A DNA stretch of 64,000 bases from Thermococcus barophilus MP. GTDB taxonomy: Archaea > Methanobacteriota_B > Thermococci > Thermococcales > Thermococcaceae. The stretch covers positions 1,178,001-1,242,000 of the forward strand of contig NC_014804.1 of the NCBI RefSeq assembly GCF_000151105.2, written 5' to 3'. The position numbers were made by a program, and so were the translations under genes. The notes below the pieces were generated by a model, which saw only the letters and a list, made by a program, of their open reading frames with translations, was not told where the DNA came from and made no database searches. Positions 15,864 through 24,474 of this stretch are shown here, piece by piece. How positions within the stretch are numbered: the stretch's first letter is position 1; each line of letters begins with the position of its first letter.

Positions 15864-18269
15864 TCAGATTCTGGCCCTCTTCAGCAGGAGCGAGTTGCTC
15901 ACGACGCTGACACTGCTTATCGCCATTGCCCCAGCGGCCCACTCCGGCCTGAAGATTATTCCGAAGAGCGGGAAGAGCGCCCCCGCCGCTATCGGGATGA
16001 GGATTATGTTGTATATCATCGCCCAGAAGAAGTTCTGCTTTATCTTTGATAGAGTTTTCTGGCTGAGCTTTATTGCCTTAACGACGTCCCTTATATCGTT
16101 CCTCATGAGGACTATCTCGCCGCTCTCCATGGCTATATCAGTTCCTGAGCTTACCGCTATGCCTATGTCCGCTTGGGCCAGTGCCGGGGCGTCGTTTATG
16201 CCGTCGCCCACGAAGATTACCACCTCTCCCGTCTCCTGCAGCTTCTTGACCTCGTTGGCCTTGTCCTGCGGGAGCACCTCAGCAAGAACGTAGTCTATGT
16301 TCAGCTGCCTCGCTATCGCATTCGCGGTTCTCCTGTTGTCGCCCGTTATCATGCCGACCTTCTTACCCATCCTGTGGAGCTCCTCTATTGCTTCCTTTGC
16401 GTTCTCCTTTATTGTGTCTGCTATGCCCATCACACCGGCTATCTCACCGTCTATGGCTATGATTATGGCGGTCTTTGCCTCGTCTTCAAGTTTGTGGAGA
16501 GTCCCCTCAATATCCTCAACCGGGTATCCTGCCTCCCTGAGGAGCTTCCTGTTGCCCGCGAGGATTTCCCTTCCTCTGACCTTAGCTTTGACACCCTTGC
16601 CGGTTATGGCCTCGAACTCCTCCGGTTCTTCAAGCTCAAGGCCGAGCTCCTGGGCCTTCCTCACTATGGCCTCTCCAAGCGGGTGCTCGGAGCGCTTTTC
16701 AGCCGAGGCGACGAGCTTTATAAGCTCCTTCTCGTCCATGCCAAAGGTTATTACGTCAGTCACTTCAGGCTTGCCCTTTGTGAGCGTTCCAGTCTTGTCA
16801 AAGAGCACCACCGTTGCCTTCCTCGCTATCTCAAGCACCTCTCCGTTCTTGATTAGTATGCCCATCTCGGCGCCCTTGCCCATGCCCACGGTCAGGGCAG
16901 TAGGTGTCGCCAGGCCGAAGGCACAGGGGCACGCTATGACGAGGACGCTGATCAGTGTCGTGAAGGCGAAGAGCAGGGGCTCCTTTGCTATGAAGTACCA
17001 GTAGACGAAGGAGATGAGAGCCACTGTAAGAACCACGGGTATGAAGTAGGTCACTATTTTGTCCGCTATCCTCTGGATCGGGGGCCTGGTGTTCTGGGCA
17101 TCTTCAACGAGCTTGATGATCTGCGCCAGAACCGTGTCGCCGCCGACTCTCTCGGCTTTAATCTTGAGCACGGAGTTCCTGTTTATGGTTCCGCCAATTA
17201 CTTCATCCCCCTTCTTCTTCAGGTTTGGAATTGGCTCTCCAGTTATCATTGACTCGTCAACATAGCTCTCCCCTTCGATTACCACCCCGTCAACCGGTAT
17301 CTTTTCACCGGGCTTCACTATCACGATGTCGCCGACCTTGACCTGAGTTATGGGAACCTCAATTTCTTTTCCATCTCTAATTACAGTTGCCTTTTTAGCT
17401 TGAAGGCTCATGAGCTTTTTAATTGCTTCACTCGTCCTTCCCTTTGCTACATGCTCTAAGTACCTCCCAAGAAGCAGGAAGGCCAGTAAGAGCACGCTTG
17501 CTTCGTAAAAGTTGTACTCTTTAGGGAGTACGCCAATTGTCGCAAGCACACTCGCTATGTATGCTGAACCAACGCCCATTGAGTACATTACGTCCATGTT
17601 GAGTGTCTTATGCCTCAGAGACCTAATAGCCTTTAGGAACACATCCCTGCCAGAGTACGCTATGACAGGCGTTGCTAAGAGGAATTGTATCCAGAGCATG
17701 TAAGGTATCTCAAAGTCCAGCCCAAAGATCCAGCGGTATGTCATGAAGGTTATTATCCCTCCAAATGTCCAAGCCACTATAAGCTTTCTTTTCATATCTT
17801 TCAGATGCCTTTCTCTCACTTCCTTTTCTATATCAACGCTCTCTTCACCCTCAACGCCAAGAAACTGATAACCAAATTCCTCGATGGTTTTCTTTATATC
17901 GTCCATATCTACCATGGTCGGATCATAGGTAACATTGGCAGTTTCGGTTGCCAGGTTAACTCTGACGTCCAGAACGCCCGGAAGCTCCTTTAACGCAGTT
18001 TCTATTGTCCTAACGCAAGAGGCGCAGGTCATACCGCCGATTTTAATAACCGCGTCCCTCTTCTCCCTGACAACACCGTAGCCAACGCTTTCTATTGCCC
18101 TAATTATATCCGTTATGCTGACCTTTGATTCATCAAACTTAATGTAAGCGCTTTCAGTCGCTAAGTTCACCTTGGCTTCCTTTACCCCCTCCAGCTCTTT
18201 AAGTGCCATTTCTATCGTTTTGGCGCATGATGCACAGCTCATTCCGGTAATCTTAATGTTCACTTCCAC
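15864..18269 (-). CDS. copA: Copper-exporting P1B-type ATPase with two HMA domains
   Basis: An 801-residue Cu(I)-transporting ATPase. Two N-terminal metal-binding domains carry GMSCASC (about residue 9) and GMTCASC (about 79). Then come the transmembrane segments, the actuator loop MITGEP, the metal-coordinating ACPCAFG in the sixth P1B helix, the phosphorylation motif [16 protein letters not shown] in the nucleotide domain and [14 protein letters not shown]. It exports Cu(I) from the cytoplasm. The GTG start at 18269 has GGAGGTGA upstream. It is divergent from copR, and the gap holds a palindrome and the CATTTTG promoter motif. The 5' third is noticeably more AT-rich than the rest. Confidence 0.95.
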   Translation of the reverse strand: MEVNIKITGMSCASCAKTIEMALKELEGVKEAKVNLATESAYIKFDESKVSITDIIRAIESVGYGVVREKRDAVIKIGGMTCASCVRTIETALKELPGVLDVRVNLATETANVTYDPTMVDMDDIKKTIEEFGYQFLGVEGEESVDIEKEVRERHLKDMKRKLIVAWTFGGIITFMTYRWIFGLDFEIPYMLWIQFLLATPVIAYSGRDVFLKAIRSLRHKTLNMDVMYSMGVGSAYIASVLATIGVLPKEYNFYEASVLLLAFLLLGRYLEHVAKGRTSEAIKKLMSLQAKKATVIRDGKEIEVPITQVKVGDIVIVKPGEKIPVDGVVIEGESYVDESMITGEPIPNLKKKGDEVIGGTINRNSVLKIKAERVGGDTVLAQIIKLVEDAQNTRPPIQRIADKIVTYFIPVVLTVALISFVYWYFIAKEPLLFAFTTLISVLVIACPCAFGLATPTALTVGMGKGAEMGILIKNGEVLEIARKATVVLFDKTGTLTKGKPEVTDVITFGMDEKELIKLVASAEKRSEHPLGEAIVRKAQELGLELEEPEEFEAITGKGVKAKVRGREILAGNRKLLREAGYPVEDIEGTLHKLEDEAKTAIIIAIDGEIAGVMGIADTIKENAKEAIEELHRMGKKVGMITGDNRRTANAIARQLNIDYVLAEVLPQDKANEVKKLQETGEVVIFVGDGINDAPALAQADIGIAVSSGTDIAMESGEIVLMRNDIRDVVKAIKLSQKTLSKIKQNFFWAMIYNIILIPIAAGALFPLFGIIFRPEWAAGAMAISSVSVVSNSLLLKRARI

Positions 18270-18315
18270 CGGAGTTCACCTCCATTACATGCTTTGTTGA
18301 AAAGATTATTGAAGT

Positions 18316-18333
18316 TATTTTTTGACAAAATGT
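18316..18333 (-). promoter_or_regulatory. CATTTTG-ATAA promoter motif of copA
   Basis: On the minus strand this reads CATTTTGTCAAAAAATAA, 64 bases before the copA start. The AT-rich part sits at TATA position and CATTTTG where the BRE would lie. The same CATTTTG plus ATAA arrangement occurs at 20455, 24811, 35811 and 42971 before other metal genes. It may be a copper-responsive operator fused to the core promoter. Confidence 0.5.
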
Positions 18334-18337
18334 AAAT

Positions 18338-18350
18338 TTCCATAGGAAAA
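18338..18350. promoter_or_regulatory. Inverted repeat in the copA-copR gap, candidate CopR operator
   Basis: TTTCC-ATA-GGAAA is a perfect palindrome with a three-base spacer, set in longer near-symmetric AT sequence (AAATTTCC to GGAAAATTT). It lies immediately upstream of the copR TATA box (ATTTTTATAG) and a few bases from the copA promoter motif, a position suited to controlling both divergent genes. Binding by CopR is inference. Confidence 0.5.
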
Positions 18351-18388
18351 TTTTTATAGTTTGAAAGCACAATGTTAATGGTGGGAAA

Positions 18389-19009
18389 ATGATGAAGCTC
18401 GATGAAATCGATCTAAAGCTTATCTACCTCCTAATGGACAACTCCAGGTTAAGCATTTCAGAGCTTGCCGAACGCCTGGGAGTCAGCAGACCGACGGTAA
18501 AGTCGAGACTGGACAGACTGGAAAAGGAGGGAGTAATCCAACGCTACACAATAAAACTCAATCCCGAACTTCAGAGGGCCAGCAATGTTGTTGCCCTGAT
18601 AATCAAAACAGACGAACCAGAAAAGCTTCAAGAATTCGAAGAAATTATTGAGATTAACCGATTTACAAGTAAAAAATATCTTATAAAAGTGGCTGTCGAG
18701 GATATGGAAGGACTGAGGAACGTCATAGAAGGGGCAGGTTTTGAAGTGCTTGAGATAATGCCCATCCTTGAAAGCATTGAAAAAGAGTACCCACCAAAAG
18801 TCAAGGTCTCTTTCAAATGCGACTACTGCGGTAAGGAGATAACCGGGGAACCAATAGTCTATAAGTACCGCAACAAAGTTTACTTCTTCTGCTGTGAAAC
18901 CTGCTTCAGAGAGTTTAAAAAAGCAAGGGAAAATCTGGAAAAATTCAAATTAAAGGAAAAAGACAAGGTAGAGCACGCTCACGAACACGAGCACCACGCC
19001 CATAACTAA
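18389..19009 (+). CDS. copR: CopR: Lrp/AsnC-type copper regulator with TRASH domain and His tail
   Basis: A 206-residue regulator. Residues 1-60 form the Lrp-type helix-turn-helix (ISELAERLGVSRPTVKSRLDRL), the middle is a shortened RAM-like domain, and residues about 148-185 are the TRASH metal-binding domain with CDYCGKEI, then FFCCETC. The tail is His-rich (HAHEHEHHAHN). Archaeal CopR/CopT proteins of this architecture sense copper and control CopA. It is divergent from copA and has a GGTGGG ribosome site. Its last 60 bases, which encode the His tail, overlap the 3' end of the convergent membrane gene (18950-19009). Confidence 0.92.
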   Translation: MMKLDEIDLKLIYLLMDNSRLSISELAERLGVSRPTVKSRLDRLEKEGVIQRYTIKLNPELQRASNVVALIIKTDEPEKLQEFEEIIEINRFTSKKYLIKVAVEDMEGLRNVIEGAGFEVLEIMPILESIEKEYPPKVKVSFKCDYCGKEITGEPIVYKYRNKVYFFCCETCFREFKKARENLEKFKLKEKDKVEHAHEHEHHAHN

Positions 19010-19684
19010 ATCTCCCCTTCCGCTTACCGAGGAGAGTCTATCCACGGCCCTTCCAAGTCTCGCGTACCTGCTCCCGTAGTGGAAGCCCAAGGTAACGATG
19101 GCAAAGGGGAGCACGGATATTCCAATAAACACCAAAAGCAGCGCCGCTGTAGTACTTGGTGAGAACCTGCCTGAAAGCAGGGAGCTCACCAGTAGGTACG
19201 AAGGGAGCACGCAGGACAGCGATAGAAACGCCATCACTCCCCCAACAGCAAAAGCCGCCGGCGGGGACGTTGCCTTTTCAAGTATTAGGTTGCTCTTTTC
19301 CCTAAACGGGCTGGAAACCGGGAGTCTCACGTAGCCCAGTGCGGAAAGTATCTTGTAAGTCCCCACGGTTATTCCAAAGGCGACCACAAAGTACCTCAAA
19401 AAGGGCACCTTCGTATGGAGGTTCATTAGGGCGACGGCGATGACAGAATAGCCCAGGAACGCACCGAGTGTAAAGGCAAAGCCCACCCTGAGAACCTTCC
19501 TCTCATCTGTCAGCGCTATCATTGAGAGGAGGAATACTATCATGAGAAATATTGACGGCCGGAGGGCGTTGAGAATCCCAAGGGCGATTATTGAGAACGT
19601 TACTCCAGTGAACTCCGTCACCTGGCTCAGGGAGTCCAGCGGTATATCCGCGGCGGTCATCAGGATTGCGTCTGAAATCGTCAT
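18950..19684 (-). CDS. CcdA/DsbD-like polytopic membrane protein
   Basis: A 244-residue membrane protein with about six or seven hydrophobic segments, including GILNALRPSIFLMIVFLLSMIAL, LGAFLGYSVIAVALM, AFAVGGVMAFLSLSCVLPSYLL and a C-terminal VVLVFVSVLYLVFF. The layout (conserved Pro after a small-residue helix, repeated in the second half as SLSCVLPSYLL) resembles the CcdA/LysE-type cytochrome c biogenesis/thiol transporter fold, though the first half lacks the usual Cys. Start ATG 19684 is set by GGTGAT with proper spacing. It sits between copR and small secreted/metal-binding genes, suggesting a role in metal or redox homeostasis. Its 3' end is antisense to the copR His-tail codons. Confidence 0.65.
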   Translation of the reverse strand: MTISDAILMTAADIPLDSLSQVTEFTGVTFSIIALGILNALRPSIFLMIVFLLSMIALTDERKVLRVGFAFTLGAFLGYSVIAVALMNLHTKVPFLRYFVVAFGITVGTYKILSALGYVRLPVSSPFREKSNLILEKATSPPAAFAVGGVMAFLSLSCVLPSYLLVSSLLSGRFSPSTTAALLLVFIGISVLPFAIVTLGFHYGSRYARLGRAVDRLSSVSGRGDLVMGVVLVFVSVLYLVFFL

Positions 19685-19693
19685 TTTGATCAC

Positions 19694-20041
19694 CTAATGT
19701 TCCATCGATGGCTTTCCCAAACGTATAATTTCTACAGTTGAATCACGCTTCATGCTTATATTAACCTTATCCCCCTTGGAAAGGCATGGAGTTTTTATTG
19801 GATGAGTGTAGCGCACTTTTATTATCTGATCATTTGCTTGTATTATCGCTGTACATGTGAGCGTGGTATATGCCTCGTTGGGTATGCAGTCTGTATCAGC
19901 TAAAACCTCCGCATTTTCAGCATTAACTGGTCTTCCTTCAATCAAAACACCAACAAAAGCATCTTGCCCACTCTTTTGATTTACAGAGAAAAACAAAAAT
20001 AGGACGAATACTACAACAAAAAGAAAAAGAAGTCTTTTCAT
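19694..20041 (-). CDS. Small secreted or membrane-anchored protein with conserved Cys
   Basis: A 115-residue protein with a strongly hydrophobic N-terminus (MKRLLFLFVVVFVLFLFFSV) acting as signal peptide or anchor. The external part has three Cys (DTDCIPNEAYTTLTCTAI and TPCLSKGDKVNISM) in what looks like a small beta-barrel. No known family recognised. The ribosome site GAGGTGGGG precedes the ATG. It lies nine bases before the start of the CcdA-like gene and downstream of the Met-rich protein, so the three probably form one operon near copA/copR. Confidence 0.65.
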   Translation of the reverse strand: MKRLLFLFVVVFVLFLFFSVNQKSGQDAFVGVLIEGRPVNAENAEVLADTDCIPNEAYTTLTCTAIIQANDQIIKVRYTHPIKTPCLSKGDKVNISMKRDSTVEIIRLGKPSMEH

Positions 20042-20078
20042 CTCCCCACCTCATTATCAGCCGCCTAAAGCAGTGGGT

Positions 20079-20423
20079 TCACTCATCTTCCTCAATGCCC
20101 ATTGCCTTCTCGCAGTACTCGTGCATCTCCTTCCAGTTGCTGCCCATATACTTCTCCATTATCGGCTCCATTTCCTCATGCATCTCGGTGAAGTTGCCGC
20201 TTGCCATGTACTCCTCCATCTGAGCGTACATCTCGTCGTCCATCATGCCGTGCATGCCGTAGCCCATCATGCCCATGCCATGTCCCATTCCCATCATGGG
20301 ACTGAATCCTCTCCAAAGACCTTTTTCCTCTGCATTGTCAAACGTCCCTGTATGAGCCATGCCTATTGGAATTGCTATGAGCGCTCCAATTATAAATCCG
20401 ATTAATATTGACTTCCACTCCAT
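20079..20423 (-). CDS. Met/Gly/His-rich membrane-anchored protein, candidate copper binder
   Basis: A 114-residue protein with an N-terminal membrane helix (ILIGFIIGALIAIPIGMA). Immediately outside comes a Met-rich region, MMGMGHGMGMMGYGMHGMM, then acidic Met/Glu helices such as MEEYMASGNFTEMHEEMEPIMEKYM. Methionine and histidine clusters of this kind bind Cu(I)/Cu(II) in extracytoplasmic chaperones such as CopC/PcoE-like proteins. It is in the copA/copR neighbourhood and carries the CATTTTG promoter motif. The function is inferred from composition. Start has GAGGTGAT upstream. Confidence 0.7.
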   Translation of the reverse strand: MEWKSILIGFIIGALIAIPIGMAHTGTFDNAEEKGLWRGFSPMMGMGHGMGMMGYGMHGMMDDEMYAQMEEYMASGNFTEMHEEMEPIMEKYMGSNWKEMHEYCEKAMGIEEDE

Positions 20424-20454
20424 CTCAAATCACCTCTTTTGTTGCTTCAGATTG

Positions 20455-20471
20455 TACTTATGAGCAAAATG
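20455..20471 (-). promoter_or_regulatory. CATTTTG-ATAA promoter motif of the Met-rich protein
   Basis: On the minus strand CATTTTGCTCATAAGTA lies 48 bases before the ATG at 20423, with CATAAGTA at TATA position. Fourteen bases (TTATGAGCAAAATG in plus sense) are identical to the site at 35814-35827 before the Met/Lys-rich DUF302 gene. Confidence 0.5.
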
Positions 20472-20570
20472 CTAATAGGCTTATTATTTTCAACATGTAA
20501 ACCACGACTGATAAGGTTTCACAAGATGAAAGGACAAAGTTAATTGGAAGTTTACATATTATAAATTGTG

Positions 20571-21185
20571 ATGGAAATGGCTGAAACCGCCAAAAAATAT
20601 GATAGGTTTTCAAAATTCTACGACTTATTTGAAGCGTTAATAGAGAGTAGGGCTTTCTCAAAATATAGAAGGAAAGCTTTAAGCTTGGCTAAAGGCAAAG
20701 TTCTTGAAGTGGGTGTTGGAACAGGTAAAAATCTACCCTACTATCCAAAGGATGTTGAAGTTATCGGAATAGACTTCAGTAAAGGAATGCTTGAGAAAGC
20801 CGAAAAGAGAAGAAAAGAGCTTGGCCTTAAAAACGTCAGGCTTCTCCTGATGGATGCTCAAAATCTGGAGTTTGAAGACAACAGCTTTGACACCGTCGTT
20901 AGCACTTTCGTCTTCTGCACCGTGCCTGACCCGATAAAGGGGTTGAGGGAAGCATACCGCGTATTAAAGCCAGGGGGGAGGGCCATATTTTTGGAGCACA
21001 TGAAAAGCGAGTCAAGGCTTTTGAACGTTCCCCTCTACCTTATGGATCCCGTGATGAGGGCGCTCACGGGAACATCCATGGTGCGGGAGACGCAGAAGAA
21101 CATCAAAAAGGCAGGTTTTAAGATAGAGCGCGTTGAAAACCTGTTTTTTGATATTGTAAGGTTAATTATTGCCACAAAATCTTGA
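20571..21185 (+). CDS. Class I SAM-dependent methyltransferase (UbiE/Methyltransf_11 type)
   Basis: A 204-residue methyltransferase. Motif I is VLEVGVGTGKNLPYYP, then VIGIDFSKGMLEKAEKR, LLMDAQNLEFEDNSFDTVVSTFVFC and VLKPGGRAIFLEHMKSE, the usual order of a Rossmann methyltransferase. Closest in style to UbiE and to small methyltransferases found in metal or lipid modification loci; substrate unknown. The gene seems leaderless, with TATA (TTTACATATTATAAA, about 20551-20565) directly upstream; the start could be GTG 20568, ATG 20571 or ATG 20577. It faces away from the copper operon. Confidence 0.85.
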   Translation: MEMAETAKKYDRFSKFYDLFEALIESRAFSKYRRKALSLAKGKVLEVGVGTGKNLPYYPKDVEVIGIDFSKGMLEKAEKRRKELGLKNVRLLLMDAQNLEFEDNSFDTVVSTFVFCTVPDPIKGLREAYRVLKPGGRAIFLEHMKSESRLLNVPLYLMDPVMRALTGTSMVRETQKNIKKAGFKIERVENLFFDIVRLIIATKS

Positions 21186-21358
21186 TACATTAATATAGCA
21201 AAAACAAATCCCCTGTTTCCCAATTTTATCCAAAACCCTTCATTCAAAACCATAGGTTAAATGAGGCTGAAGTACTTCTGTTTTTGATAAAATCTGCATT
21301 GCCACAACCGAAAGATATATATGCATTTTTATTCATTAATGAGTATGGAGGGGTTAAG

Positions 21359-22531
21359 ATGGTAGAAAATTACACAAAATTGGGTATTTATGATAACATA
21401 TTGCAGACTATCGGAAAAACACCATTAGTGAGGCTGAGGAAGATAGAGAGATACTTCAACCTTAAAAACGAGCTCTACGCCAAAGTGGAGTTCTTCAACC
21501 CCGGAGGAAGTGTAAAGGACAGGATAGGTAAGTACATGATAGAGGGGGCAAAGAAAGAAGGAAAAATAGTCCAAGGGGCAGTAATAATTGAGCCCACGTC
21601 AGGAAACACAGGTGTGGGGTTAGCTTTAGTTGCAGCCGTTGAGGGATACATGACGGTCTTCACAATGCCGGACAAGATGAGCACCGAGAAGGAGCTCCTC
21701 CTAAAGGCCATGGGTGCTTTCGTCATTAGAACGCCCACCGCTGTGGCCCCGGGCGACCCGAACTCCTACTACAAGGTGGCAGAGGCTGTAAGAAACCTCA
21801 TCTGGAAGAAGGGGAGGGCGGTAACCCGAGAGGAGCTTAAGGAGATAGTCGAGTACGTTCAGCGGCTCGTTAATGAAGAGAAGCTCGACGAGCTTAAAGC
21901 CATCCTTGAGGATGAAGTGGAGGAAACGCCCTACGCCTACATCCCCAACCAGTACTTCAACAGCTACAACCCCCTGGCGCACTACGAGACCACCGCGAGG
22001 GAGATATGGGAGCAGACCGGAGGGGAGATAGACTACCTCTTCGCAGGGATAGGCACCGGGGGGACGATAACCGGAATCGGGCGCTACCTGAAGGAGAGAA
22101 AGAAAGACGTGAAGGTAATAGGCGTTGACCCGGTCGGCTCGATATACAGCCTGGTTAAGAAGGGAATGAGCCTTGAGGAGGCCCTCAAGAAGGCCCACCC
22201 CTACCTCGTTGAGGGCATAGGCGAAGACCTCCTCCCGGAAACCGTCGATTTAAGCCTCGTTGACGATATGGTTGTCGTCAACGACCAGCAGGCCTTTTCA
22301 ATGACCCGCTTCCTCGCGAGGAAGGAAGGAATTCTGGCGGGCGGTTCATCCGGTGCGGCACTCTACGGGGCGGTGAAGTACCTCAAGGAGAAAGGAGTTG
22401 AAGGCAAGAAGGTCGTCGTGATATTCCCGGACACCGGAAGGAACTATCTCACGAAGGTATTCAACGACGAATGGTTAATCGCGAACGGCTTCGAGGTTGA
22501 CGATGAAAAGGTTCTGGAGGTGCTGAGATGA
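21359..22531 (+). CDS. PLP-dependent cysteine synthase / cystathionine beta-synthase family enzyme
   Basis: A 390-residue fold-type II PLP enzyme. The PLP lysine is in NPGGSVKDRIG, the Asn/Thr-loop in EPTSGNTGVGLA and the phosphate-binding loop in GIGTGGTITGIG. Compared with CysK it has a roughly 60-residue charged insertion (RAVTREELKEIVEYVQRLVN to VEETPYAY). It makes cysteine from O-acetyl/phosphoserine, or cystathionine from serine and homocysteine; the overlap with a cystathionine lyase/synthase gene favours transsulfuration. Start 21359 follows GGAGGGGT. The first ~300 bases are AT-rich and the rest GC-rich. It overlaps the next gene by four bases. Confidence 0.9.
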   Translation: MVENYTKLGIYDNILQTIGKTPLVRLRKIERYFNLKNELYAKVEFFNPGGSVKDRIGKYMIEGAKKEGKIVQGAVIIEPTSGNTGVGLALVAAVEGYMTVFTMPDKMSTEKELLLKAMGAFVIRTPTAVAPGDPNSYYKVAEAVRNLIWKKGRAVTREELKEIVEYVQRLVNEEKLDELKAILEDEVEETPYAYIPNQYFNSYNPLAHYETTAREIWEQTGGEIDYLFAGIGTGGTITGIGRYLKERKKDVKVIGVDPVGSIYSLVKKGMSLEEALKKAHPYLVEGIGEDLLPETVDLSLVDDMVVVNDQQAFSMTRFLARKEGILAGGSSGAALYGAVKYLKEKGVEGKKVVVIFPDTGRNYLTKVFNDEWLIANGFEVDDEKVLEVLR

Positions 22532-23685
22532 GGTTCTCAACCAAAGCCATACATGTCGGTGAAGAGCCCGAGAGCATGCAGCACGGCGACGTTGTATCCC
22601 CAATCCACCTCTCAACCACCTTTGCGAAGAGGAGCATAAAGGAGGTCGAGGAAGGCTACGTCTATTCGAGGAGCGGCAACCCCACAAGGGACGCACTTGA
22701 GAGAAAGCTGGCGGCACTTGAGAACGCAAAGTACGGGCTGGCGTTTTCTTCAGGACTTGCCGCCGAATCCACGATACTCCTGGCGCTGTTGAAGAAGGGC
22801 GACCACGTAATAGCTTTCGACGACCTCTACGGCGGAACGAAGAGGCTCTTCAACCAGGTGATGGAACGCTTCGGCATCGAGTTCACCTACGTTGACGCGA
22901 GGGAGTCAGAGAACGTCAGGAATGCAATAAGGGAGAACACGAGGATGGTCTGGCTCGAAACGCCAACGAACCCCCTCCTCAAGCTCGCGGACATAAGAGC
23001 AGTAGCCGAGATCGCCCATGAGAGAGACATCATCGTGGTCGTGGACAACACCTTTGCCAGTCCTTACTTCCAGAATCCCCTCGACCTCGGTGCCGACATA
23101 GTCCTCCACAGCGTCACCAAGTACCTCGGCGGGCATTCAGATGTTGTCGGCGGGGCTGTGATGGTCAACGACGACGAAATCTATGAGAGGCTCAAGTTCC
23201 ACCAGAACGCGGTTGGAGCAATCCTTTCGCCCTTCGACTCCTGGCTGGTAATGAGGGGCATCAAAACGCTCGCAGTCAGGATGGAGAGGCACGAGAAGAA
23301 CGCCATGACGATAGCAAGGTATCTTGAGGAGCACCCGCTGGTTGAGCGCGTTTATTACCCCGGCCTACCCTCTCACCCCCAGCACGAGCTCGCGAAGAGG
23401 CAGATGCGCGGCTTCGGAGGCATGCTCTCCTTCGAACTCAAAGGAGGACTGGAAGAGGCAATAAAGTTCGTGGAGAGCCTTGAGATATTCGCTTTAGCCG
23501 AAAGCCTCGGCGGCGTCGAGTCGCTCATAGAACTGCCGGCAATCATGACCCACGCATCGGTTCCAAAGGATGAGAGGGAAAAGGTCGGCATAAGGGACTC
23601 GCTCATCAGGGTCTCGGTGGGAATAGAGGACGTTGAAGACCTCATCGAGGACCTTGAGAGGGGCTTTGAGGCGGTGAGAGCATGA
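22528..23685 (+). CDS. Cystathionine gamma-lyase/synthase (Cys/Met metabolism PLP enzyme)
   Basis: A 385-residue fold-type I PLP enzyme. YSRSGNPTRDALERKLAALE, FSSGLAAESTILLALLKKGD, WLETPTNPLLKL, VVVDNTFASPYFQ and HSVTKYLGGHSDVVGG (Schiff-base Lys) define the Cys/Met metabolism family, and SLGGVESLIELPAIMTHAS is the C-terminal signature. It either cleaves cystathionine to cysteine or forms cystathionine from an acylhomoserine and cysteine; sequence alone does not decide. The pairing with a cystathionine-beta-synthase-like enzyme suggests reverse transsulfuration. Overlaps both neighbours by four bases (ATGA). Confidence 0.92.
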   Translation: MRFSTKAIHVGEEPESMQHGDVVSPIHLSTTFAKRSIKEVEEGYVYSRSGNPTRDALERKLAALENAKYGLAFSSGLAAESTILLALLKKGDHVIAFDDLYGGTKRLFNQVMERFGIEFTYVDARESENVRNAIRENTRMVWLETPTNPLLKLADIRAVAEIAHERDIIVVVDNTFASPYFQNPLDLGADIVLHSVTKYLGGHSDVVGGAVMVNDDEIYERLKFHQNAVGAILSPFDSWLVMRGIKTLAVRMERHEKNAMTIARYLEEHPLVERVYYPGLPSHPQHELAKRQMRGFGGMLSFELKGGLEEAIKFVESLEIFALAESLGGVESLIELPAIMTHASVPKDEREKVGIRDSLIRVSVGIEDVEDLIEDLERGFEAVRA

Positions 23686-24413
23686 TACCGAGCATTGAAG
23701 AGATTAGAACGTTCTTAGAGAAGCTTGGATTTGGCGAAGGGGAGGTCAACGAGCTGGTGGAGCAGATAGAGTACTTCGAGACGGAAGCGCCCGAGAGGGA
23801 CGACATCGTGCGGGACTACCTCAGGGACGAGTGCATAGAGACGATAGTTAACGATATAGTTGGGGAAATCTTAAAGCTAAACAGGAAAGACATTAGGCTC
23901 CTTGACGTTGCCGCAGGTTCGGGCTTCTTCACGGAACGTGTAAGGAGAAAGCTTGAGGAGAAGGGCATAAAAGTCCAGGTCTACGGCTTCGACATAACGC
24001 CCAGCATGCTGAAGAGGCTCAAGGAAAAGGGAATAACACCCATCTGGGGTGTTGCCGAGAAGATCAGGGAGTCAATAATGATAGCCAACGAGCACTATGG
24101 CATAAATGTTCCAAAAGAGTTCGACGTTGTTTTATCAACCCTCGCATTCCACCACTTCCTAAAGCCAGAGGAAGTCCTCAGGAGCATGAAAAGCGTTTTA
24201 AAAGAGGGTGGCAAAGTCATAATAGTTGACGTCCTCAAGCACGAGCACGAGGAGTTCAAAGAAACGCTGAAGGACACCCATCTTGGATTTTCACTTGAAG
24301 AAATAAAGGGGATGGGCTCAAGGGTTTTCAAAAAAGTGGAAGCAGGATATATGGACGTGTACTGTGAGGTCGGCGATATCATAGTCGGTCTTTACAAGGC
24401 GGTGTTTGCTTAA
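23682..24413 (+). CDS. SAM-dependent methyltransferase in the transsulfuration operon
   Basis: A 243-residue class I methyltransferase: IRLLDVAAGSGFFTERV (motif I), VYGFDITPSMLKRLKEKG, FDVVLSTLAFHHFLKPEEVL and VLKEGGKVIIVDVLKHEH. A 70-residue helical N-terminal part precedes the catalytic domain. Starting inside the stop of the cystathionine lyase/synthase gene, it belongs to the operon and may use or recycle methionine-cycle intermediates, for example methylating homocysteine or a thiol; this is inference. Composition shifts from GC-rich to AT-rich near 23830. Confidence 0.8.
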   Translation: MIPSIEEIRTFLEKLGFGEGEVNELVEQIEYFETEAPERDDIVRDYLRDECIETIVNDIVGEILKLNRKDIRLLDVAAGSGFFTERVRRKLEEKGIKVQVYGFDITPSMLKRLKEKGITPIWGVAEKIRESIMIANEHYGINVPKEFDVVLSTLAFHHFLKPEEVLRSMKSVLKEGGKVIIVDVLKHEHEEFKETLKDTHLGFSLEEIKGMGSRVFKKVEAGYMDVYCEVGDIIVGLYKAVFA

Positions 24414-24474
24414 CAGCTCTATTTTTGTTCTTTGTCCGTTCCCTAAAGGAAAATAGAAGAGAAAAATCAGATAT

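Noticed and set aside
21284-21358. Upstream extension of the cysteine synthase gene
   Set aside because: The extension lacks family similarity and the strong GGAGGGGT site supports the ATG at 21359.
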